This document shows, one piece after another, positions 23,504 through 30,822 of a DNA stretch of 49,885 nt. The notes below the pieces were generated by a model. It saw nothing but the letters and a program-made list of their open reading frames with translations. It searched no databases and was not told the origin of the DNA. Source of the stretch: JAVBNW01 sp031551255 (GTDB lineage: Bacteria > Bacillota > Clostridia > Christensenellales > UBA1750); the NCBI GenBank assembly GCA_031551255.1, contig JAVBNW010000006.1, positions 1-49,885 of the forward strand, in the 5' to 3' direction. Within the stretch, counting starts at the first letter, position 1. Each line of letters starts with the position of its first letter. The translations under genes were made by a program, and so were the position numbers.

Positions 23504-25582
23504 TTGAGTTCCCTTTTGAACTATACCTCAAAATTTCTCTCGCGCTTTATATTAAGGCCGATCAACGCGGCCTTGCGTGCGCTGAAAAAGGCTTTCAACC
23601 TCAAGCTGATCGTTCAGACGGTGGTTACGAAAGTCAACACCTTCTTCCGCGAGGTGTTGGCAGGAAAACCCGCCAAGCTGGAGGATTATTACCCGTGGCA
23701 AAAATGGCTTATATCGAAAAAACTTGTGTTTCTTATGGTCTTATTGTTGGTTGCGATTCCTATCGTTTATGTGTACTTCATCGATCCTATGGTGCGGGGC
23801 TGGCTGTACGTGCCGACGTATACCATCAACGAACCGCGCATGACGGTCTATTCCGGCAGGGCGCGCGTCGTGTATGAGCAGGGCCAGCTTTTATATACGG
23901 GCGAACTGTCCGGCGGGCATATGACCGGCCTTGGCAAGCTGTATACGCAGGATAAAAAACTTCGCTACGAGGGCGGCTTTGTGATGGATCAGTACGCCGG
24001 CGAGGGCGAGCTTTGGAACGACCTTGGGCAGATCGTCTACCGCGGAAGCTTTCAGCAGGGGCAGTACTCCGGGCAGGGAAAGCTCTATAAAGACGGCGGC
24101 GTGCTCATCTACAACGGCGAATTTAAAAACGGCCTATACGACGGCTTTGGCAGGCTCTATAACGAGAGCGGCGCTTTGCTCTACGAGGGAGATTTTGCCA
24201 AAGGCGTTTACCAGGGTACCGGCAAGGTGATGAATGGCGACAAGGTGCTGTATGAGGGCTCGCTTACGGGCGGCGTATACGACGGCCAGGGCACGCTGTA
24301 CGCCACCGGAGGGGCGCTCTTGTACAAGGGCGGCTTTTCGGCGGGCGAATATGCGGGGCGCGGGCAGCTGTACCGGGGAGAAAAGCTTCTGTACGACGGC
24401 GAGTGGAAGGGCGGAAAGTACTACGGCTCGGGCGTACTGTATCAAAACGGCGCTATAAAATATACGGGTTCTTTTGCAGACGGCAAGTACGAGGGCGAAG
24501 GGACGCTGATGGACGGGATTCACACGCTATATGCGGGCGGGTTCCATCTGGGCCTGTATGAGGGGCGGGGAAAGCTCAACTATGCGGGCGGCGACACGCT
24601 GGAATACGCGGGCGACTTTGTGTCGGGCGAAAAGCAGGGCGTGGGGCGGCTCTACACCGAAACCGGCGCGCTTTTGTACGACGGCGGATTGTACGCGGGC
24701 GAGTATGAGGGCGAAGGCAGCCTGTACGATACTTCGACCGGCAAGCTGATTTACATGGGCGGCTTTTCCAAAGGGGATTTCCATGGCCAGGGCAAGCATA
24801 TGAACCCTGAAACCGGCCTGACCATCTACGAAGGCGGCTTTAGCATGGGGTTTTATGAAGGCGAAGGCAAGCTATTTGAATATGAAACCGGCAGGTTGGT
24901 CTACGAAGGCGGTTTCTTGCAGGGGCTATTCCACGGGCAGGGAAAGTTTTACGATCAAAAAACTGGAGAGCTTATCTACGACGGCGAATTTGTGCAGGGC
25001 GCATGGGTATCTGAAGAACAAGAAGAACAAGGCCTTACCGATGCCAAGGGCAAGGCGATTTATGTGGGCGCGATGGATGGCGATGCGCCGGACTATGCTT
25101 CGCTCATGGGCGAGCCCATGAAGGCGCTCGATGCCGCCTTCCTTACCGCGCGGGATGCCTTGGAGCTTGAGGATGGCGTGTTGGTCAGCTACCCGCAGGA
25201 TGGTTTGATGGTGAGCATGGATATGACAAAGGGCACGGAGTATGCCGATTCCAAGGTGCTGGCGATCCACTTATGGGGCGAACAGGGCGCGGGCGGCTTT
25301 GCCGCAGGCATGAAGGGTGAAGAGGTATACGCCGCGCTGGGAAGCCTGTATGAAACCGGGGCGACCCAGGTGGACGAGCGCACGTTGGCACTTTTAAAGC
25401 TTTCCGCCAAGGCCGGCAACGCGGCCGCCGCGGAGGTTGCGGCCGCCGCCGATGCCGCGGCGAAGGAAGAGGGCGCTCAGCCGCTTTCGCTGCTTACCTA
25501 TACCGTGGAAAAAGACGGCAAGAAAATCAAACTATTGTGCGATCAGGCGGGCAATTGCCTGCTCGTGTCGCTGATAGGGTAG
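23504..25582 (+). CDS. Membrane-anchored MORN-repeat protein
   Basis: About 692 residues. I prefer the TTG at 23504 (AGGAG 8-9 nt upstream) over the TTG at 23498. A basic N-terminus is followed by one membrane segment, about residues 73-92 (KLVFLMVLLLVAIPIVYVYF). Residues about 125-502 hold 16 MORN-type repeats of 21-24 residues with the pattern (L/I/V)Y-x-G-x-F...G-x-Y-x-G-x-G-x-L (examples: LYEGDFAKGVYQGTGKV, IYEGGFSMGFYEGEGKL). The C-terminal 180 residues are a separate domain with an Ala-rich stretch. The positive-inside rule puts the repeats outside the cytoplasm. MORN repeats mediate protein-protein or membrane contacts; a docking role is inferred. MORN proteins are not a standard CIS component that I know of. 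Confidence 0.82.
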   Translation: MSSLLNYTSKFLSRFILRPINAALRALKKAFNLKLIVQTVVTKVNTFFREVLAGKPAKLEDYYPWQKWLISKKLVFLMVLLLVAIPIVYVYFIDPMVRGWLYVPTYTINEPRMTVYSGRARVVYEQGQLLYTGELSGGHMTGLGKLYTQDKKLRYEGGFVMDQYAGEGELWNDLGQIVYRGSFQQGQYSGQGKLYKDGGVLIYNGEFKNGLYDGFGRLYNESGALLYEGDFAKGVYQGTGKVMNGDKVLYEGSLTGGVYDGQGTLYATGGALLYKGGFSAGEYAGRGQLYRGEKLLYDGEWKGGKYYGSGVLYQNGAIKYTGSFADGKYEGEGTLMDGIHTLYAGGFHLGLYEGRGKLNYAGGDTLEYAGDFVSGEKQGVGRLYTETGALLYDGGLYAGEYEGEGSLYDTSTGKLIYMGGFSKGDFHGQGKHMNPETGLTIYEGGFSMGFYEGEGKLFEYETGRLVYEGGFLQGLFHGQGKFYDQKTGELIYDGEFVQGAWVSEEQEEQGLTDAKGKAIYVGAMDGDAPDYASLMGEPMKALDAAFLTARDALELEDGVLVSYPQDGLMVSMDMTKGTEYADSKVLAIHLWGEQGAGGFAAGMKGEEVYAALGSLYETGATQVDERTLALLKLSAKAGNAAAAEVAAAADAAAKEEGAQPLSLLTYTVEKDGKKIKLLCDQAGNCLLVSLIG

Positions 25583-25593
25583 GGGGGAGAAGC

Positions 25594-26163
25594 ATGGGCA
25601 GGTATACTGCAATCGCCGACGTCGGGCAGGCAATCATACGCCTTTTGCAGGAAGGATTGTGCCCCGAACCGCTGAGCAACCCGGATTCCGTCGCGCTGTG
25701 TTCTCCGGCCGACCGGGGGGACACGGTGCTGGGGCTTTACCTTTACGAGGTGAACGAGTGCGAGGCGATGCGCGCGGTCAACCCGGTGCCCATGGGCAAC
25801 CGGCAGCTGCGCCAGCCGCCGATGCTGCTTCAGCTGCACTTTATGCTCACCGTATACTCCGCCGCGGAAATCAAGTTCCGCGCGCTGGACGAGCAGCGCA
25901 TCCTCGGCCGCGCGATGCAGATCTTGGCGGACAATTCCGTGCTGGACGCCGCCTCTACTCTTGGGGATGTAAACCCGCTCGAGCGCAGCATCCGCATCCA
26001 AATCGAAAACCTCAGTATGGAGGACAAGATGCGCCTGTGGGGATCTTCCAATTCGCCTTACCGCCTGTCGGCCTGCTATAAGGTGGAGCCGATAGAGATC
26101 GAATCGACCCGCGTGCGCACGGTGCAGCGCGTCGTCCAGGTGCAGATGGGGCAGGGGGAGTAG
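25594..26163 (+). CDS. CIS tail terminator/cap protein, Pvc16 N-domain (DUF4255)
   Basis: 189 residues from the ATG at 25594 (GGGGGGAGAAGC upstream), not the earlier in-frame start at 25537, which overlaps the MORN gene. YTAIADVGQAIIRLLQEGL, VLGLYLYEVNECEAMR, QPPMLLQLHFMLTVYS and ILGRAMQILADNSVLD follow the Pvc16_N pattern. In Afp/PVC this protein caps the distal end of tube and sheath and ends polymerisation. It is followed one base later by the next gene. Confidence 0.88.
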   Translation: MGRYTAIADVGQAIIRLLQEGLCPEPLSNPDSVALCSPADRGDTVLGLYLYEVNECEAMRAVNPVPMGNRQLRQPPMLLQLHFMLTVYSAAEIKFRALDEQRILGRAMQILADNSVLDAASTLGDVNPLERSIRIQIENLSMEDKMRLWGSSNSPYRLSACYKVEPIEIESTRVRTVQRVVQVQMGQGE

Positions 26164-26164
26164 T

Positions 26165-26974
26165 ATGCAAAACATGCAAATGACCGGGGGCTTTCGCCTG
26201 AAGGTAAGCGCCGTGGTGCTCGCGCTCGACGCGCTCAGCGGCGCGAGCGTGCCGGGCGCGCGCGTTATGATTGTGGGCGAGGCAAAGCTCCCCGAGCGCA
26301 AGAACGACGGCTTTTTCGTGTTCTCCAACGTAGAGCGGGACGAGGCGCTTATCGTGGCCGAGGCCCCGGGCTACTTTCCGGCCAGCGCGCGCGTCATGCT
26401 CGGCAGCCTTTCGCCGCTCGAGCCGGTGCTGCGTCTTAGGCTTTCGCCGCACGCGCCGCCTAACGGGGCCGCGCTGATTATCGGGCGCGCGCTCGATGCG
26501 CGGGGCGATGTTTTGCCCGGCGCCTGCGTGCGCGTCAGGGAAGGAAGGCGCCTTAGGCTCATGGCCGACGCGAAGGCCGGAGATGGGCTTTTGCGAATCT
26601 TTACGCTTGCGGGCGAGGATCTGGGCGGCCTGGGCCTCCTGCTGGAGACGGAAGAAGGGCAGTTCCCGCTTCAGCTTCTGGGCCGCGAGGAAGAGGGCTA
26701 CCGCCTAGCCTTTCCCCTGCCTGTGAATGCCGCGCGGGCGTCGGCTAAGCTGTGGCGCGTTCATCAGGCGTATGCCGGCAACGACGGTCGCTTCGGCGTG
26801 GCCCTGCGCGTAGACGAGGAGCAAACCGTGCTCATCGAGCCGGAGCATGCCGAGTCTACGCAGTTTGTACTTACTGTAGGCGGTATCTTCGATGTGGGCG
26901 ATATCGCTCCCGCCGCGAAAGTCGAGGATACCCTTCCCCGAACGAAGGGCAATAAAAAGAAGAAGGGGCGGTAG
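26165..26974 (+). CDS. Ig-like/carboxypeptidase-regulatory-like protein, cap partner
   Basis: 269 residues, starting 1 bp after the cap gene's stop. The N-terminal 100 residues (VVLALDALSGASVPGARVMI, FFVFSNVERDEALIVAEAPG) have the look of a carboxypeptidase-regulatory-like beta-sandwich. A second beta-rich half and a very basic end (RTKGNKKKKGR) follow. No catalytic motif is visible. Tight linkage to the DUF4255 gene suggests it corresponds to the extra C-terminal domain of longer Pvc16-type proteins, or to an outer-surface decoration; this is inferred. Confidence 0.6.
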   Translation: MQNMQMTGGFRLKVSAVVLALDALSGASVPGARVMIVGEAKLPERKNDGFFVFSNVERDEALIVAEAPGYFPASARVMLGSLSPLEPVLRLRLSPHAPPNGAALIIGRALDARGDVLPGACVRVREGRRLRLMADAKAGDGLLRIFTLAGEDLGGLGLLLETEEGQFPLQLLGREEEGYRLAFPLPVNAARASAKLWRVHQAYAGNDGRFGVALRVDEEQTVLIEPEHAESTQFVLTVGGIFDVGDIAPAAKVEDTLPRTKGNKKKKGR

Positions 26975-26979
26975 AAGAT

Positions 26980-27366
26980 ATGCCGCTTGCCGTATGCACC
27001 GGCGCCATGATGATGTGTTCCTTCGGGGCCGCGCCTTCCACCCTGGTCGCCAATGCGCAGACAACAGTCATGACCGCCACGCCCCTGGCGACGGTTATGG
27101 ATTTTAAGCCCATGGCCAACATACCGCCCTTTGGCATGTGCATGAGCATCGCCAACCCTACGGTAGCCGCGGCTACTGCGGCGGCGCTGGGCGTGCTGAC
27201 GCCTCAGCCCTGTGTGCCCAACATCGTCGCCCCCTGGGTGCCGGGCAGCCCTACGGCGCTGCTTTGCAACTTTCCCGCGCTGAACCAGACGTGCAAGTGT
27301 ATGTGCCTGTGGGCCGGCGTGATTCAGATCACCAACCCCGGCCAGACGACCATCCAGGTGCCCTGA
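26980..27366 (+). CDS. PAAR-like spike tip protein (DUF4280, Afp10-like)
   Basis: 128 residues. MPLAVCTGAMMMCSFGAAPS, FKPMANIPPFGMCMSIANP, PCVPNIVAPWVPGSPTAL and a final CKCMCLWAGVIQITNPGQTT match DUF4280 PAAR-like tips, including the conserved Cys and the closing GQ motif. It caps the gp5-like spike to form the piercing point, and such tips can carry cargo domains; this one has none. A longer frame starting at 27138 overlaps this gene but belongs to the next one. Confidence 0.9.
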   Translation: MPLAVCTGAMMMCSFGAAPSTLVANAQTTVMTATPLATVMDFKPMANIPPFGMCMSIANPTVAAATAAALGVLTPQPCVPNIVAPWVPGSPTALLCNFPALNQTCKCMCLWAGVIQITNPGQTTIQVP

Positions 27367-27431
27367 ACGACTGCGGATGCATTGCCCCCGTACCGAGTTT
27401 TTCGAAAGTCTGCCCCGTGGAGGAGAAGCTG

Positions 27432-30158
27432 ATGAAAAAGAGTATTCCGATCCTGTTCCTTGTCGCGCTGCTGACAGCGGCTGCCGCGCATTTTGTGGTG
27501 TTTGGGCAGCGCCTCCATTTTGTGGTGGATGCGTCCATCGACGCGCAAGGGGGCTTTGCGCTGGTGGATCACTCCGCCGATAAAAGCCGCCTGATCCGCA
27601 CCGATGCGCGCGGCGAGGTTCTGTACCTGCGCGAAGATCAGCTGCAGTGGGACGACGTGTTTCTCAAGCGCCCCGAAGTCGTGGTGCTGGGGGACAATAT
27701 GCTCGTGCGCGAAAGCGTCGTCAACCACCACACATACAAGATCGAGTCGGAGCGCTTGGCAATCTATGGAAAAGACATCGATACGACGCTGTACGAACAT
27801 ATCGGGGCGCAGGATTACTTCGAGCGAGTCAGCGGGCTTTATGCGAGGGAGGATACCGTAGGCTTCTATTATTCCGGAGATGCAACGGTAGATCGCTATG
27901 AACTGCCGCTTTTGGGCGGCGAGGCGAAGATCGTGGAATCCTGCGAGCCCCCGGAGCACGCGGTTGCCTCCCAATGGCTCTATACCGCGGACGGCACCGC
28001 GCTTCTTACCACGCAAAACGAGATCTTTCTTTATGCACAGGATGGGACATTCCAAAGGATTTATCCCGCTAGGGGGAAGAGCGCGCTCATCACCCAAATC
28101 GGAGCCGATACCCAAGGAAAGCTGTTTGCCGTGGACATTCAGGCGGGCGGGCTGTATGCGATTTCGAGCACCGGCGAGGCGACGCTTATGCAGGATGTAG
28201 GGCGCAGATTCAGCGGCGCGGGCACGATGATCCGCGATTTGCTGGAGTTGAAGATGTATAACCCTTCGCTGATGGCGGGCATATATTCCGACGCATCCAC
28301 CGTTGCGACCATGCGCGGCGACGCCTCAGAGATCCTATCGGTGCACCGCCCTCTTGCTTGGCTCATCGTCGGCGACGCCGCGGTGTTTGCTTCAGCCCTC
28401 GCCCTTTTGCTGCTTATCAGGGCGCTGATCGTCGTGTGGCGCAAAAAGGAAAGGTTTGTGCCGATCGTAGTCAAGCAATTGGCGTTCGGCCTGCCGGTGA
28501 CGATCGCCGGCGCGGTGCTCTTATACTTCCTGGCAAGCTACGCTATCGGCAATGCGATGACGAGGCAATTTGGCGATTCGCTATATAGCAAAGGCGCGCA
28601 GCGCGCCGAGCGTATCGACGGGGCCTGGCTGGGCAACCTTTCGCTCGAGGAAGCCACAGAAGATTTCACCTATCAAAAGATGACGGTTGAATATTTAAGC
28701 TCCAATCCCTTTGTCGCCGAAATCTCCACGCGGCAGGGTGAATCCACGGTGCGCTCCTACGATTATTATTGGCTCTTCGCCGTCAGGGATGGGGGAGTTA
28801 TCCTGACCGCGGCCTGCGAAGATAAGCAGGTGGGCATACCGCTGCACTACGTCTACCGGGATACCGCCCGCGCCAACTACGAACAAGTGCTTAGCGAGCG
28901 GATGCCGGTGTACTGTGAAATCCGCGACACGTCGGGCGATTGGATTCTTTCGCTCATCCCCATTTTTGAAAATGGCGACGGCACCGGTGCGATCACCGGT
29001 ATTCTGGAGGCAGGAACCACCAGCTTTGCAATGAAGGCCGCGGTGCAGCGCCAGTCTTTCTACATTGCGGTGATTGGGTGTGCGATTACCGTAGGCATTA
29101 TAGCGATGGTGCTCGTGATGCTCACACACTCTCTCAGGCCGCTGGGCAAGCTCAAGGCGACGATGCAAGCGGTGGCGCGCGGTCAATACGGGCTGACGGT
29201 CAAGGTGCGCTCGCATGACGAGGTCGCGCAGATCGGCCACATCTTCAACGGCATGTCCGGCACCATCCAGACGCAGCTTAACGAGCTGATGCGGCTCAAT
29301 GCCGCCTATTACCGCTTCGTGCCGCTCAAGCTGATCGAAATGCTCGGCAGATCCAACGTGCTCGACGTGGCTCTTGGCGATCAAATCGTGATGCCGATGA
29401 GCGTTTTGCAGCTGCAGGTGCGCGATTTCGACGCGCTGGCGACGACCATGTCTGCGCAGGAGCTGTTTCGCTTCCTCAATGAAATTTATGAGGCGTTTGT
29501 GCCGTTACTTAACCGGTACGGCGGGGTGGTGGATCGCTACACCGAGGCGGGATGGATTTCGCTGTTTACCGGTGGGCAGTACGATGCGATGTCTGCGGCG
29601 GTGGACATTATGGAGCGCTTCGCCAATTACAACGAGCTTCGGGCCGTTCGGGGAGAAAACCCCGTGGATATCGGGGTTGCCGTGGCGCGTGGCCCGGTCA
29701 TGCTGGGCGTGCTCGGCCATAAGGACCGCATGAGCGCTATGGCGATTTCCGAAGTGGTGAACATGACGCAATATATGCTTGCCGCCGGACGGCGCATGGG
29801 CAGCCACATCATCGTCGCCGACACGCTGGGCGACGCGGTCGGGCAGGGATTTGCCTGCCGCAGGCTCGGACGACTGGCCATAGGCGACCGTAGCGAGAGG
29901 GTTGAGCTGTTTGACTGCTTCGATGGAGATACGCTCCAGCAGCGCGCGCTCAAGCTGGAAACCCTCGAGGATTTTACCGCGGGCGTCGCATTCTATACGC
30001 AAGGCGAGCACTATAAGGCGCGCAAGGCGTTTATCGACGTGTTGCGCCAGAACCCGGGCGATGCTGCCGCAACGGCTTACTTAATCCGCTGCGATCAAAT
30101 CTACAGGCGCGAGGGTGGGGATGCCGACGAGGGGGGCGCGATGTTTGTCTATTCCTAA
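27432..30158 (+). CDS. Membrane sensor with HAMP and degenerate class III cyclase domain plus TPR
   Basis: 908 residues from the ATG at 27432 (GGAGGAGAAGCTG upstream). Order: N-terminal membrane anchor; extracytoplasmic beta-propeller-like region (about 30-305); membrane segments about 311-336 and 350-373; Cache-like domain with PLHYVYRDTARANYEQ; membrane segment 543-568; HAMP (LRPLGKLKATMQAVARGQYG); cyclase-homology domain about 650-830; one TPR near the end. Both metal-binding aspartates of class III cyclases are lost: Q662 replaces the first (VLQLQVRDF) and A706 the second (DRYTEAGWISLF). The transition-state Asn survives in EVVNMTQY but the Arg does not. It should not make cAMP or cGMP. 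It overlaps the next gene. A trigger or signalling role is inferred. Confidence 0.82.
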   Translation: MKKSIPILFLVALLTAAAAHFVVFGQRLHFVVDASIDAQGGFALVDHSADKSRLIRTDARGEVLYLREDQLQWDDVFLKRPEVVVLGDNMLVRESVVNHHTYKIESERLAIYGKDIDTTLYEHIGAQDYFERVSGLYAREDTVGFYYSGDATVDRYELPLLGGEAKIVESCEPPEHAVASQWLYTADGTALLTTQNEIFLYAQDGTFQRIYPARGKSALITQIGADTQGKLFAVDIQAGGLYAISSTGEATLMQDVGRRFSGAGTMIRDLLELKMYNPSLMAGIYSDASTVATMRGDASEILSVHRPLAWLIVGDAAVFASALALLLLIRALIVVWRKKERFVPIVVKQLAFGLPVTIAGAVLLYFLASYAIGNAMTRQFGDSLYSKGAQRAERIDGAWLGNLSLEEATEDFTYQKMTVEYLSSNPFVAEISTRQGESTVRSYDYYWLFAVRDGGVILTAACEDKQVGIPLHYVYRDTARANYEQVLSERMPVYCEIRDTSGDWILSLIPIFENGDGTGAITGILEAGTTSFAMKAAVQRQSFYIAVIGCAITVGIIAMVLVMLTHSLRPLGKLKATMQAVARGQYGLTVKVRSHDEVAQIGHIFNGMSGTIQTQLNELMRLNAAYYRFVPLKLIEMLGRSNVLDVALGDQIVMPMSVLQLQVRDFDALATTMSAQELFRFLNEIYEAFVPLLNRYGGVVDRYTEAGWISLFTGGQYDAMSAAVDIMERFANYNELRAVRGENPVDIGVAVARGPVMLGVLGHKDRMSAMAISEVVNMTQYMLAAGRRMGSHIIVADTLGDAVGQGFACRRLGRLAIGDRSERVELFDCFDGDTLQQRALKLETLEDFTAGVAFYTQGEHYKARKAFIDVLRQNPGDAAATAYLIRCDQIYRREGGDADEGGAMFVYS

Positions 30159-30822
30159 TGCCGCGACCCGTAGAGAAAGGCGCTCCGGGGGCGTCGCGCG
30201 CTTGCTGCTCCAGGCGGCGTTTATGGCGGTGGCATGCTTAAGTTGCGCCGCCATGCTGCTCACTATGATGAACGGGCAATTTAAGCAGCGCTACGTAAGC
30301 ACGCTCAAGGCGGAGCTTTTGCAGTATGCGGGTATGGGGGCGGACGTGATCCCGGCACAGGCCGTTGTGGTAAACGACGGGGAAGCGCGAGATTATCTTG
30401 CGGGCTTTCTTGAGCCCCTGTTTGCAGCCGTCAAGCTGGATTCCGGCGCGAAATTTTCTTATGCGCTTTACCGTTTTGACGAAGGCGAAGGCATGACGGC
30501 GCTTGCGCAAAGCGGGGATGTTCAAGGGCCTTCCGCGGCGGCAACGCGCTACCGACAGGCGGCAAAGACGGCACAGGGTGAGCTATGGGAAGACGGTTTT
30601 CGCCTATGCGCCGTTTGCGGCGTGACGGATGAAGCCGGAGAGACAGTCGGCGCGCTGGAGCTTATTGGAGACTGGCAGCCCTACGAGGAGCGCAACCGGG
30701 GCATGATCCGCCAAGTGCTCACCGCTTGCATCGCGGGCGTGGGGTGCATGACGGCGGTATACTTGGTCATGGCCTTTTTCTCCGCGAGGAGAGAGATAGC
30801 GAAGGGAGGCGGTGCGGATTGA
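30121..30822 (+). CDS. Two-TM membrane protein with Cache-like extracytoplasmic domain
   Basis: About 233 residues from the ATG at 30121; GTG 30115 and TTG 30145 (GAGGGGGG upstream) are alternatives. It overlaps the end of the pseudo-cyclase gene, and its stop overlaps the TTG of the next, so all three are translationally coupled. One membrane segment lies near residues 27-48 and another near 203-222, with a 150-residue extracytoplasmic domain between. The end of that domain (LWEDGFRLCAVCGVTDEAGE, then VGALELIGDW) has the strand pattern seen in the neighbours' Cache-like domains. The cytoplasmic tail is about 12 basic residues, so no output domain is present. It may be a co-sensor. Confidence 0.7.
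   Translation: MPTRGARCLSIPNAATRRERRSGGVARLLLQAAFMAVACLSCAAMLLTMMNGQFKQRYVSTLKAELLQYAGMGADVIPAQAVVVNDGEARDYLAGFLEPLFAAVKLDSGAKFSYALYRFDEGEGMTALAQSGDVQGPSAAATRYRQAAKTAQGELWEDGFRLCAVCGVTDEAGETVGALELIGDWQPYEERNRGMIRQVLTACIAGVGCMTAVYLVMAFFSARREIAKGGGAD

Noticed and set aside
27138..27431. N-terminal extension of the pseudo-cyclase gene to 27138
   Set aside because: It lies wholly over the PAAR-like gene in another frame; the ATG at 27432 has a strong SD and is followed by a hydrophobic anchor.
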